DNA from: Smittium mucronatum | Lineage: Eukaryota > Kickxellomycota > Harpellomycetes > Harpellales > Legeriomycetaceae | Length of the DNA: 64,000 nucleotides | NCBI GenBank assembly: GCA_001953115.1 | Contig: LSSL01001969.1 | Location: forward strand, 9,197 to 73,196 | Reading direction: 5' to 3' | Part shown: positions 49,000 to 60,825 of the stretch, in pieces | Position numbering within the stretch: the first letter of the stretch is position 1 | Layout: each line of letters opens with the position of its first letter | The notes under the pieces: generated by a model | The model's database searches: none | Told to the model about the DNA's origin: nothing | The model's input: the letters and a program-made list of their open reading frames with translations, nothing else | Program-made: the position numbers and the translations under genes

Positions 49000-50930
49000 A
49001 ACAAGTCCTTTAGAAATACATTTCGGGATTAAAGTTCTCTTTCATTTTTTCGAGTGATATAATGGAATTGAGAACATCTCGATAAAATTTTTAATGTACA
49101 ACCACTATAAAAATTTCGTTTGCGTTTTCGGAAATTTCGAATTTCATTTTATATCCGTAACCAATTCTTTTTTTATTCTTAAAATAATAGTAAAATACAC
49201 CGCGTTTATTTTTTGAATTACTTCTTCCATTAGTTTTTTAAAATTTTGATAGATCTACTTTCGAAAAATATTATATATGTTCCCAGACTAATAGATAGTT
49301 TTTTTATTTAATAGAACTTATAATTTGGAAAGTAGATATATTTTATAGTGGAATTAGTATATAATCATAATAGAAAGCATAAATATTTGGCTCTTTTTTT
49401 CGTTCATTAGGCTTATAGCGTGAAGTAATGATAAAATTTATGAAATATACCTTATATTTTTGCAAAAAACAAACAATTTTCTTATTTAATAACATTTTTT
49501 GATTGATTAATTAACTTTTTTTATGAAAAATAAACAATGGGACCTTTTTTCCTTCCAGTAAATGAGTATCTCACATTTTTCACCAAAAGTAAAAAAGGTT
49601 GATTTGTTATTTTTTTAATCTGTGGGAAAATATTAATTATGTGGAAAAAATATTAATTCTGTGGGAAAATTCTGGTTTATATTGTCATTTTGAATAAAAA
49701 TGCGGAAAAATCATTAGTTTTCAACAATAATACTTAAAGTTCCGTTCCGCCTCTCTAAATTCGGGAAAATAAATATAATATGGTTCTATTTTATTTTATT
49801 TTATTTTAATTTTAATTATAGATCCTCATACTATAGAATTTTTTGTTATTTTATACAACTTGATAAAATTAGAAGGGTGGGCCCATTGCTGATTGGAAGT
49901 AAGTTAAACAAGGTCGATTATTTTTTCTAAAGTAGTTCTTTCAGAATTTTCTTGAAGTTTCAACAGACCGGGGGATTTAAAGATTTCAAAGCCAATTAAT
50001 TAAGTTAAGGCGGTAATACTCCAGGATTCACTATCACAGTTTTAATATAAAAAAATCTGGAGAGGTAATGTATAAAATATTTATAATGTATCTTAATCAT
50101 TGATGCAAATCAATTTCATTCAAATTTATAGAAGCCTTGATTTATGAAGGTGTTTACAATTAATGTAAATTCCATGTCGCTAGCATCTATAGAGGCCACA
50201 AAATCCTAATTTTTGAGAAGAAAATGCTGCACATTTCATTTTTAAAAATTATATTTCCAAAAAATAGACTCTTAATCGCATATTCAAGAAAATTTAATGT
50301 TGAAATCAAATAATTATCTTTCAATATATATTTTTTTCAGTTCGATAATTTTCTCTTTATAATGCTACACTAATAATGAAACGTAAATTCATCGTGCTTT
50401 ATCTATGAATCTGGCCATAAATCTCATTTTCTTCTGTATATCTTTAAGGATTTTTGAAGCTTTTTTTTTGAAATTTCTGACCTAGGAAGTAGGCGCCGTA
50501 TGTATTAAATCTCTAAAATTGGTCCCTAAGGTAATTTTTTCATTGTCTGAGATTGATAAATTATATATTTATCGATATTTATCTTTCATATTAAACCTCT
50601 ACCATGTAGAATACACATATCTATACCGATAAAAATTTTATCCTTAGATTATCATTTTATAATGTGGATTTAAAATTATACAGATATTCCTATTAAATTT
50701 TTTTGAAACTACTTCAATACTGTGAGATGTTCTAAAGTGGATGATTTCAAAGTGATACAGGGGTATAAAGTAAAAAACAAGAATTTTTGAGTTAATCTTA
50801 TATTAATATAAGAATAAATTTATCTTAGATATTATTTTATTCAATTTATTCCTCTATGTATATGATAAAAAATATTTAGCTCAGGTAATCGATATTGAAT
50901 TTTATCTGTTATAAGTGCAGATTTAATTTT
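49000..50930. other. AT-rich stretch between transposon relics
   Basis: No gene recognised. It holds three degenerate ~20-bp direct repeats based on TCTGTGGGAAAATATTAAT (49619-49672) and a (TTTTA)4 run (49788-49808). The segment around 49968-49990 shares GGGGATTTAAAGATT with 39295-39311, perhaps a trace of another dispersed element. Confidence 0.5.
49619..49672 (+). repeat. Three degenerate ~20-bp direct repeats
   Basis: Units read TCTGTGGGAAAATATTAAT, TATGTGGAAAAAATATTAAT and TCTGTGGGAAAAT. Confidence 0.8.
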
Positions 50931-50939
50931 CTTGGTTAC

Positions 50940-51450
50940 AGTGCTCATCTGAGTTATCCAGTATTTTAATAATAAAAATAAGTCGATTTATAACTCAGCT
51001 ATCCATAATTTCAGCTCTTCGATAGCCTTATTCTTCAATATTGAGATTGTTTCCTGATTCAAAAACGATCAAAATTTCTTAATAAACTTTTTCAGTTTTA
51101 TTTTTAGGTTTAAATCTAGCAGCTACAATATGATCTTTATTGGTTATTTATAGAATTTTAAAATTATTTTTTAGTTTCTTGATAAGATTGATCATCAGAA
51201 TATTTTAAATTGGTCTTATTTTTAAAAATATTTCTTTCTTTTCTAAATCCTTAGTGGTTTTTTTTTCATATTTCTGAAAAGTGTATTGAAATTTCTTAGG
51301 TAATACCCCGGCCATACTTATTCTATTTATGCTTATTTCAAGCTCTTTTAAGCATCAGAAGACATTCTCTACTTGAAAGCCTGTTGAAAGGAATAATGAG
51401 ACCTCCATTATTTACCGACCCCACTTCATCATATTCTCCCATAATTTAGG
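50940..51450 (-). pseudogene. Coding-like relic, probably from a mobile element
   Basis: On the minus strand, fragments such as NNGGLIIPFNRLSSRECLLM (about 51415-51350) and NKDHIVAARFKPKNK with FESGNNLNIEE and GYRRAEIMDS (about 51150-50990) read like protein. They are separated by stops and A/T slips. I cannot name the family; the GGLI-P pattern is seen in several transposases but is too short to decide. It sits between two transposase relics, so a mobile-element origin is inferred. Confidence 0.3.
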
Positions 51451-52003
51451 GATTTTTTAGGTTTTTCAGAATATAATTAAGCCTAGCTGATATGCCCTAG
51501 TAGAAAATTTTTTGTTAAAAAGTTTTATAATCAGTTATCCGTAAAAATTGAAAAATATTACTGAATATATATAACTTTTACGTAATATTACTGATTGTTA
51601 GGATAATAAAAATTTTCTTGGTACGTAAGATGCATAGAATTGGATTTAATGAGCTCAATTTCTTTTTATTGGAAAGAAATTTCCTTTTTAGATGTTTTAA
51701 AAAAACCTCATGGGCTAAAAAAATTAAAATTAAAAATTTAGGACCATTATAAAACATTAAAACTTTATATTTATACACGCACTATGAAAACATGAGCTTT
51801 ATATATTATCTTAGGAATTAAAAATCTGTAATATTGGTGAATATTTCCTAGGTGAATCTATTTCTTGTATAGGTATAAAATTCTTCCTATTATTAAAAAG
51901 TTTTAATAATTTGCTGTATAGGTAATTGCAAAAAATACAAATTTGCAAAATATTGTCTAAATTACTCAAGATCTACATCTTTTCACGTTCAAGTAAAAAA
52001 AAA

Positions 52004-52086
52004 AGTCCAATAGATTTAAAAAAAATTCCAGAAGATTTAAAATAATTTCAAATAGATTTTAAATAATGTCCAATAGATTTAAAATA
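52004..52086 (-). repeat. Four ~20-bp tandem repeats beyond the 3' end of transposase relic 2
   Basis: Four units of 20-21 bp built on GTCCAATAGATTTAAAA, ending near 52086. They lie about 100 bp from the last recognisable transposase codons, the same arrangement as at 44493-44590. Confidence 0.75.
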
Positions 52087-52189
52087 TCGTGAATTTGAAT
52101 TGAAAAAATGTGAATCCACTTTAAAAGGGAAACTAATAGCGAATTATTTTGTCAATAAAAAGTTATAAACCATTTAAAAAAACTAATTA

Positions 52190-53340
52190 AGTTCCGAAAT
52201 GTACGGCACTGAGCTCTATAGCCCCGCAATAAAATTTATTTGTGTGCTCAATAAACCTTTTGCACATTTCGGGAGTAAGAAAATCTATTGAGTCATTTAT
52301 TACAAATTCGATGATTCCGGTGACCCACTAAACTTGGGAAAAATGTTCCTCTGGGTCTTAATCTTTGAGAAATTGCAAATTATTGTACATTTTTTTAAAT
52401 TTTAGGTCTTTAAAGCACTCCTAGTGTTGTCATTGAATTGAGATGGGTTAATAGGGCTCCAGATATAAAGTTCAACACCCTGAAAATTTCCTAGTGAATA
52501 AACAATTTTTCTGTGGCATGGTGCATTATCCATACGATTACTATGTTTAATTGAACTATACCCCTACTTTTAGTTTCACGAATCAGACCCTCTAACTATT
52601 CATTGCAATATTCAATTATATGACTTTCTCTTTTTGCTCTTAAATTTATTGAACTAAATTATGAAATTCCACCAATCGTGTGAAAAATTGGGCCTCTTAA
52701 TTTAGGCATTTTAAATATTGCTCCCTTTCCTTTTTTGTAACTAAACCTTTTTCTTATTATAAATAAATTTACATTTTTTTCACCAATTTAAATTATGAAT
52801 TTTCCTTCAACAATGAAAGCTAAAAAAATTTCGACATATAAATTTCTTTTTTGCTTATTTCCGATGAAGTTAGCCTGAATATGTTCTTTGCAAATCCCGT
52901 TAGTGGTATAAATTTGGTAATTTAAATGACTGCTAATAGTTTGAAGAGAAACCTTAAATTCATATTTTTAAAAAAAAACATTTACCATATCTACCAAAAG
53001 TACAATGGATTTTCTTTTATAAGTTCAAATAAATAGTCCAAATGAATTTTTTTGATTTTTGTGCAAAAATATCTGTTTCCTCCTCTGGTTCATGGAAATT
53101 CAGCTCCTGGTTTAACCCAAGAATATTCGTTGACTCAGAAATATTTTGCGCACCGATATGATAAGAATAATCTTCACCATCCTTTGCAGATTTCAAGAAA
53201 ACTGCCCTTATAAATTCTGATTTTTTTTTGTATTTCCACCTAATATTACCCTTCTTTACACCCTTTATTTTAGTTAGCTGGATTCCATTTGAAATACAGT
53301 TACTAATATTTATTTTGAATTTTTGGTGTAAATAGATATT
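52190..53340 (-). pseudogene. Decayed IS630/Tc1/mariner-type transposase, relic 2
   Basis: Same family as relic 1, read on the minus strand. The N-terminal frame is open for over 100 codons (about 53340-53020) with KSEFIRAVFLKSAKDGEDYS. It is followed by LDYLFELIKENPLY and VSLQTISSHLNYQIYTTNGI, then FII-stop-IGEKNVNLFIIRKR, KLRGPIFHTIGGIS, and NIVIVMDNAPCH. The C-terminal block TPEMCKRFIEH matches relic 1. The first catalytic Asp is Gly, and the NPIEN block is scrambled to NPSQFND, so both the first and third acidic residues are lost. Frameshifts near 53030 and 52560 and several stops break it. It points the same way as relic 1. Confidence 0.8.
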
Positions 53341-54029
53341 TTAATAAATAAATTTATACGTTTTTTGATTAAGCTTTGATTTAATTAAACTTAAATTTAA
53401 AGTATTAGTATTCATAATTTCTATATAGCAATGAAAATTTGCAATATATCATAAATTCATATTGGGAAGTTATATATTGTAATTTTCTCTAAATAAAACA
53501 TAAAATTTAAAAAAATCCCATTAAGAAACAATTGAATCTATATTAAATTTTATTAATTACAAATAATTGATAAATTATATATATACATATATATTATTCT
53601 TTTTAGTCTGTGAATCATCAGAATTATTGGATTTCTATGGCTATTATAAATTTCACTTGATATATTTATTAATAGTTATGACATCATTGTGGATTAAAAT
53701 TCTCAGAGAGAAAAAGTTTAGAAAACTTGTTCACTTTTTAAAAAACTATCTTTTATTGGCCAAAATTTTAAATTAAGTTTACATATTTTTAATTCAAATT
53801 TAAATTATTTTAAATTTTCCTGAATTTTTTTAATATCTATTGGGCATTATTTTAAACCTTTTGTACATTTATTTAACTTGAGCGTGAAAAAGTGAATTAA
53901 GGGATATATAAAAACAGCAAATGAGTCACTTTTATTCTTTTCTAAGATAATAAATTATGTTCTGTCCTAGCCAATTTTTAACATAATTTATAGAAATTTT
54001 GATATGGGTATTATTTTATTATCGAAAAA
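53341..54029. other. AT-rich stretch between relic 2 and the long-arm element
   Basis: Nothing recognisable. The 69-codon frame at 53567-53776 is AT-rich noise. Confidence 0.5.
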
Positions 54030-54672
54030 TTTTTATTTCTTCACTTCGAAATGAAAAAGCTCAATAAAAAGACGATTATATCTTATTACTTATGAAAATA
54101 GAAAATTAGAGGTATAAGAGTCAAAATCCTTCAAAGCCGAGAAAAAAAATGAGTTTGCGAAAAACACACCTTTTAGTCTCAAATCCTCATCAAAAGCTAG
54201 TGATTTCCGAAATCACTCAATATTTTTCGATGGTGAAACCATTTTACGAGGTTTATAGAGGTAAATAAAGGTTTATTTTTATTTTTTTAAACTGAAGTTT
54301 TTTATTATCTATAAAAATTTATTAAAAATGAACTAATAATTCAAAGTAAATAAGTTAGATAATCCTATTTTTTTAGGTATAGTGATTCTATTTTAAAAAA
54401 AGATATAAGATGATTGTACTTTAGATCAGTATTTCAAAATATATATCCGGGTGTAAATATATATTAGCTTATGGTATATCCATCTAAACGTGTGTATCAG
54501 CTAAGAACAAAAAATTTTTCCCTAAATTATTTTTAAAAAAATTCAAATCTTAAAATCTTTAATAAATAAAAAGCCATTTTACCTTGAAAATAATATGGAT
54601 TTAAAAATCCTCTTATAAGATGCATCAATATTGAGAAACTCAGGATTCTGTGAGTTTTTAAGTGCTATATAA
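54030..54672 (+). repeat. Left arm of the long inverted repeat
   Basis: Contains TCCAAAGCCGAG-like sequence, GCTAGTGATTTCCGAAATCA and ATATATCCGGGTGTAAATAT, each mirrored in the right arm. A small internal palindrome, TGATTTCCGAAATCA, lies near 54200. Confidence 0.85.
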
Positions 54673-56579
54673 GTCAGTTTTTTTTATTTTAATTTTAGAC
54701 TTAATTTTATTAGAATTTTATATGATCTTATCTCCATACTAAATTTTCATTGTTATAAATGTATAGCTTTTATTGTAACACCTTTAATACGAACATGTTA
54801 TTTTTTAATTTATTGCGCCGTATATTTTATTTCACTCAAAAAAAAATAGATCAAAAATGAGGTTACTTTAAACACACTGTAAGTTTTTTATATTTAGTAG
54901 TTAATATTAAAAATTTCCATAGCTAATGAGTTTAATAAGCAAAATTATTATTACGCTACTTTTTAAATCTAGAAAGAGTTTATTTTTGAATGGAATATAA
55001 TTTTTTAAGCCAATTAGGTATAAATTGATATTTTATGAACCTAATATATTATATTTGCATGCTCTTCTGTCTTTTCTATAGTTTTCATGATTACATTATT
55101 TTATTAATATTTATTTCCATGTTTTCCAAAACTAATTTATCTTTTCTTTCTTTTTCTCCCCAGAATATTTTTAATAAATGATTCAAGTCGAAGTTATAAT
55201 TTAAACACGAATTATAGACTATCGCGATAAAATTTGTCCATTATTCTAATAAAAGCTTATCCTTTTGATATGAAACATCTGATTAATAGTCACTATTTAG
55301 TTTTAATAATTTGTTTATCTTACAAAATTTAAAAAAGGATTTATATTTTCCTGAATATAATTACAGCTGTTTTTTTTTTCGAAAAATCCACTAAACGATC
55401 GCCGAATTTGGAACTTTCTAAATTAAATAAAAAAATTCAGAATTTTCTTAATATCCTATTAGAACCAAATATAATATTTCTTTGAAAATTTTAATGCTAC
55501 TGATAATTTTCATGCGTTTTCGGAATATTTTTTAACAAATATTTTTTATCAGATTCGCGATAAAATCAAATTATGATAACTTCCTTTTATATATGATCCA
55601 ACTATTGATATCTTAAGATTAACTAAATGATTTTATACTGTATATATATACTGGAAAATTATATGAGGCAAATTTCTCAAATTCTATACCTCTGATAATA
55701 ACATATAATTTCATTTTTAATTTTTAAATACTAAATGTTTTCAATAAGAGAAAAATTTTCTAGATCTCTGTTAGCAGACCAAATTTCCCTATTATATTAC
55801 AACAATTTTTTACAGGATATCTTGAATTATTTCCGAATGCAAGTTAATTGGATAATTCTGACTATAACCAATTTATTATTTTTTGATATAAAAATTTTCA
55901 ATATAGATTGTGCATGACTATGTATCTTTAGATCTGTTTTACAAATCCCAATGAAACATAATTCTATATCTTAAAATTGGATAAGTTATAACAATTACGC
56001 TAGGATACTTAGAGTCTTATATGGAAAGCATCTAAAGACACCACTGTTATCGATTTTTTTGCGTTTATGGTGCGTGTGTATGGGAATATGCAGAATATTA
56101 AAAACATATGTTTCTCAGTACTGAAATTAATTTCATTCCCCGTTGAATTCTGTTATTTTATCTATAATTCATTTGACTTTCCCTTTTTTTTTCTTTTTCA
56201 TTTATTAATTTTTTACACACCACGATAAGCCATTGAATGAATAATTTTAGGTTTATTATTTTTTAATTAGAAATTTTTTGCGTAGGCAGGTACATATTTT
56301 GGGAATTATTCGGATAATTATTCTGCAATTTTTTAACTTTTTTTATTGTTTATCTCGGTTCAATTAGACAGTAGGATTGATTTTGGTTTTTTTAAGCATT
56401 AATTAATCCATTAAATAGAAATTGAAAGAATACTCAAAATCGAAAATATTAAATTGAGGAAAGAATTTATAGAAGCGCAAAAGATCTTATATTGGCTATG
56501 TATTTCAATATCTTGTTTAATAAGACTATCTTCGGCTTCAGTTTAATTTTTTTTTAAAAAAATTCTAAAATATTTAGTT

Positions 56580-57225
56580 AAAAGACTTATTCAAATAAAA
56601 ATTCTGAACCAGAGGTTTCTATATCTTGATGTATCTCAATCGAAGACCTTCCTAAATCCATATTATTTTCAAGGTAAAATGGCTTTTTATTTATTAAAGA
56701 TTTTAAGATTTGAATTTTTTTAAAAATAATTTAGGGAAAAATTTTTTGTTCTTAGCTGATACACACGTTTAGATGGATATACCATAAGCTAATATATATT
56801 TACACCCGGATATATATTTTGAAATACTGATCTAAAGTACAATCATCTTATATCTTTTTTTAAAATAGAATCACTATACCTAAAAAAATAGGATTATCTA
56901 ACTTATTTACTTTGAATTATTAGTTCATTTTTAATAAATTTTTATAGATAATAAAAAACTTCAGTTTAAAAAAATAAAAATAAACCTTTATTTACCTCTA
57001 TAAACCTCGTAAAATGGTTTCACCATCGAAAAATATTGAGTGATTTCGGAAATCACTAGCTTTTGATGAGGATTTGAGACTAAAAGGTGTGTTTTTCGCA
57101 AACTCATTTTTTTTCTCGGCTTTGAAGGATTTTGACTCTTATACCTCTAATTTACTATTTTCATAAGTAATAAAATATAAGCGTCTTTTTATTGAGCTTT
57201 TTCATTTTGAAGTGAAAAAAATAAA
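56580..57225 (-). repeat. Right arm of the long inverted repeat
   Basis: Reverse complement of 54030-54672 with few differences, for example TTTACTATTTTCATAAGT here against TTTTCTATTTTCATAAGT in the other arm. High identity against an otherwise heavily decayed background suggests recent origin or gene conversion between arms. Confidence 0.85.
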
Positions 57226-59800
57226 AAATGACAGGAGTATGTATAGTTTCCCACCCTAGATATATATATTTTAGGAACTAAGTAATAGCTAAAAACTTAT
57301 TTTTCATCCGCAATATCCATATAATTCCTTTTTTTTTGCTCTTCAGACATTTTGGGTTTTATATTTATTGTAATTTTATCTTTTTTATTATGATTTGATC
57401 TATGGTTTTTTTTTTTCATCTTTGCAAATGATAATATTTAAACTTATATTCTGTTTAACAGATTATCATATCTACAAAAAAAAATTATTTCGACTCAATA
57501 TGTGTTTTATAGAGAGTTATTTGAAATATATACATCTTTTTTTTCACATATGTCATTTACTGCTTCTAAGAATTCCAGTATAATCATTGATATCATTGTT
57601 TGAAAAATGGTGTATTGAATTTTATATTTTTTAAAGGGTTTATAACAAAATTTACTATTTTTTTAAAAAAATTCTATACTTCAGTACAGCCGATCTCGAC
57701 CTAATTTATCGCTTTTTTTTGTAGATTTAATCTTGGCGAAAAATTCTGTTAAAAAATTCAAAATAATAATTATTTATGTTTATAATTCGAATTTCCAGTA
57801 GTATAAATAAAAATTTAAGCTTATTTAAGCATGGAATTTCTTTTTATAAAAAATTTTATTGAAATTTTTTTATAAATCGGTTAATTTTTGTCGTTTGGAT
57901 TTATTAAAAATTGTAGAGCAATAGTGTAGTGAACCCCCCCCCCCCCAGTTCTATTTGAATTACCATCATAATTTTTTAATATAAAATCTTAAAATAAAAA
58001 TATATATAGAAATTAAATAGAATTTTTAGATTAATTTATTGGTAAAAAACAGAATTGGTATATTTTGGATATTTTTTTTAGATTTTTAATTCTAATAAAA
58101 GGATTATATCCATTCAACATATAGAACTAAAGAAATTCAACATTCAAAGAAAACAGCGGTTATTTTTTTTATTGATTTTCAAACTTCAAAGATAACTTCA
58201 AAACTATATTCTATTATAACTATAAAAAAAAAAATTCTGTAAAATCTGACATATTTTTTGCGTAAATATTACAATTTGATGACCAAAAAGGTTTATATAT
58301 CATTATAATCACTTTTATTTTTTTAATACTCTTTTTATTTGTTACGTCAGTATTAATTTAAATTATGATTAAATCTATTATAAAAAGGAAATCACAAAAA
58401 AAAGGGATGGGGTACAGTTAAATTTTATTATAGAAAAAAAAATTCGCCTATATCTTTCTAGGACTATAGTTTCTTGATACTATTCGCCAAAAATCTTTTC
58501 AATGTTTTTGTACAGTTTACTCTCTTTTTTTTTGTAGTCCTGACTTCCATTTGGCAAATATTCTTTTGATTTGAATTTTTTTTTTTGGTAAATAATTAAT
58601 AAAAGAACTTATTCAAAAAAAAAATGGAATTAAAATCTTTGCATATATGTAAACTGATACTGAATTATGAAAATGCATATAAAATCAAGCAATCAGAGAA
58701 ATTTTACCCAAATAAAATTATGAAAAATAATAAATTAAGTTTTTTTTAATGGTCTTAATTTATCAATTTTTATGCTAATGAAAACTCATCTAAAAAATAA
58801 CTATAAATTAAAAAAAAAAATCATTAAAATTAAATATTATTAATATTATTTTTTGATCTATCTGATGAGAAAAAATGTAAAATAAATATAAATAACATCT
58901 CCTGCGTTGATATCTTTTTATTAGAACTATCTCAATCACTTTCATTTTCCATTTTCCATCTTCCTGTCAGCATCTTATTACACTCAAAATAGATAGTAGA
59001 TACGAAGTTAATAAGGCAAATATAAATATAAATATATATATAATTTTTTTTCATATAAAATAAACGTATCGATTTCAATTTATTTAACTAAACTTATTTT
59101 ATTATAATTAGGGTCAAGTATTAGATAATGATATATCCCAAGTTAAAAATATCTAATCCGTAGTACAATGAAATAAAACTTGGAGAATAAGAAATATTAT
59201 TCTAGCCAATTCCTCGATAAATCATTAAATTATATGAATTAAAAATTAATTAAATTTTATCCGAATTTTTTATATTATATAAATCTAATTTTTCCCTGAG
59301 CTGGACTCAAATCAAATCAATTATTATTCATTAGGATTTTAGGCAGTTGGAACTTAAAATTTAGACGCAGTGAAAGAGTTATTCATAAAAGCGCAAAAAA
59401 ATATTAATTATGAGTTTTTATCTGCTTTATATATTAAATAGGCTAACAGGTTTATTGAAGGTCTGGTGTTTAGGTAATATGAATCTTTAGTTCAGATACT
59501 ATTACAAAATAATTTTTGCTATAATAGCTTTTAAAATGCAAATTTATTTTTAAATAAATTATGAAAAATGTTTCTAAAGAATGAAACATTGTTTTTGTAT
59601 ATTATCAGCTTTGTGAAGCGTTTTTTCAATTTTTATGAGTCTCCATCTTGCTCTCTTTTTCGATAAAAAAAGTTGAAATTATATCTACAGAGCATCATTT
59701 CTTTTCGAAAAATGGTATAAATTCCATAATTTTTTATGTTTTATAAATCCATAAAAACCAAAGAAAACGCCCTTTCATTACACTCGATTTATTGTAATAT
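57226..59800. other. AT-rich stretch, no gene recognised
   Basis: It contains a C13 tract (57934-57946) and several short A/T microsatellites. The 62-codon frame at 57395-57583 is low-complexity. I see no RNA gene or element ends. Confidence 0.5.
57934..57946 (+). repeat. C13 homopolymer tract
   Basis: Thirteen consecutive C flanked by AT-rich DNA. Confidence 0.9.
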
Positions 59801-59819
59801 TTAGCAAAAAAAACCCCCT

Positions 59820-60470
59820 GTGAATTTCTTGGTAATCCAGAAAGCTGAGATACTCTCCTTTAAAACGTTTGTTTTTATTAATTTAATCCACGTATTCATT
59901 AAAGACAGATTTGTGTCCATAAATTCTGACTTAGCTTCATCAGTTCAAATATTATAAAAACAATAAATTGCTTCAAAATTTATAAAATTTATTTTATCAA
60001 AATTGAGCATATTTAATTCTGGGGTTTTTTTCTAGGTTTAAATTGTATATTATAAAATTGATCAAGTCTAAAAATTCAGTAATACTTGTACTTTTTCTGT
60101 TCAAATATCACCTTTTTTATAGTTAGATAGTATCGCTCGACACGATTATTGGTGTTTGGATTGAATAAACTACACCCTCCAAACCAAGTATCATTAATTT
60201 GTCGCATGACTTTTATCAAATTAATCATAAAACTGATCAGTGAGGCTGATTTTTGAAATTTTAGATAATTTTTAGATAATTTTTTTTTAAAAATTACTTG
60301 AAATCTGTTCTGTTAGATAGCTGCAAAGTTTTTATGCTAGATAAAATTTAGCTTTCATTTCAGAATTAAAAAATTTAAGTTTCTTCTCTGTGTTTTTACA
60401 AAAATTAGCCCAACAATGATCTCTAGCGCAAAAAGTGTACCTTTTTTTATCGCATCTTGTTGTTGATGAG
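59820..60470 (-). pseudogene. Decayed MULE-like transposase, relic 2 (C-terminal half)
   Basis: Read on the minus strand, YTFCARDHCWANFCKNTEKK (about 60450-60390) matches the C-W-H-V--N-(D/E)--L region of MULE transposases. It is followed by INDTWFGGCSLFNPNTNNRV (up to 60133; NTNNRVER is 60133-60156), equivalent to the W-GG-PSTNNA-E block, and then by DEAKSEFMDTNLSLMNTWIK (about 59945-59880). Stops and frameshifts separate these blocks. The N-terminal half, with the first catalytic Asp, was not recognised above 60470. The relic differs in detail from relic 1 at 48 kb but carries the same NN--E hallmark. Confidence 0.55.
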
Positions 60471-60576
60471 GATGAATCTGCATTAAATGAAATAAATTGA
60501 ATAAAAATACTTCGGATTATATATATTTATTGAAACCATCAAATACCCAAAATTATGTTTGATATGAAGCGTTTGA

Positions 60577-60825
60577 TACAATAAAGATCTCTTTCAGTAT
60601 GAAAATTTCGTTTTATCACTCACACAAAAAACTATTAAGGATGACAGAAGTCAATATGCTGATATTTTGAATTTGAATAATTATTCTTCAAAAAAAGTTG
60701 CCAAACTTAAAAGGCACTTTGAAGTAGTAAAGATCTTTATATCAACTAAAAAATTTAATGGAAAAGATGGAAAAAAAACACAAAAAATATATTTTATAGC
60801 TTACCTGAGTCAAGCATATAATTAA
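60577..60825 (+). other. Unidentified 82-codon open frame without ATG
   Basis: Open between two stops and reads KTIKDDRSQYADILNLNNYS followed by SKKVAKLKRHFEVV. The residue mix is protein-like and on the strand opposite to the MULE relic next to it. No ATG is present, so it is either an exon or a fragment of a decayed gene. I recognise no family. Confidence 0.25.

Larger units (their letters stand above)
54030..57225. mobile_element. Long-arm inverted-repeat (foldback) element
   Basis: Arms of about 600 bp (54030-54672 and 56580-57225) are near-perfect reverse complements; the symmetry centre is near 55628. Identity is very high over at least 500 bp and weakens toward the inner ends. The spacer of about 1.9 kb has no recognisable transposase and no frame above 60 codons with a motif, so this looks like a non-autonomous or gutted element. 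The outer ends read TTCACTT(C/C)(G/A)AAATGAAAAAGC. Target-site duplication cannot be fixed because the flanks are T/A runs. An alternative origin is an inverted duplication by a hairpin intermediate rather than transposition. Confidence 0.75.

Noticed and set aside
52004..52086. Regular 20-bp units as a CRISPR array
   Set aside because: The units are head-to-tail with no spacers and the genome is eukaryotic.
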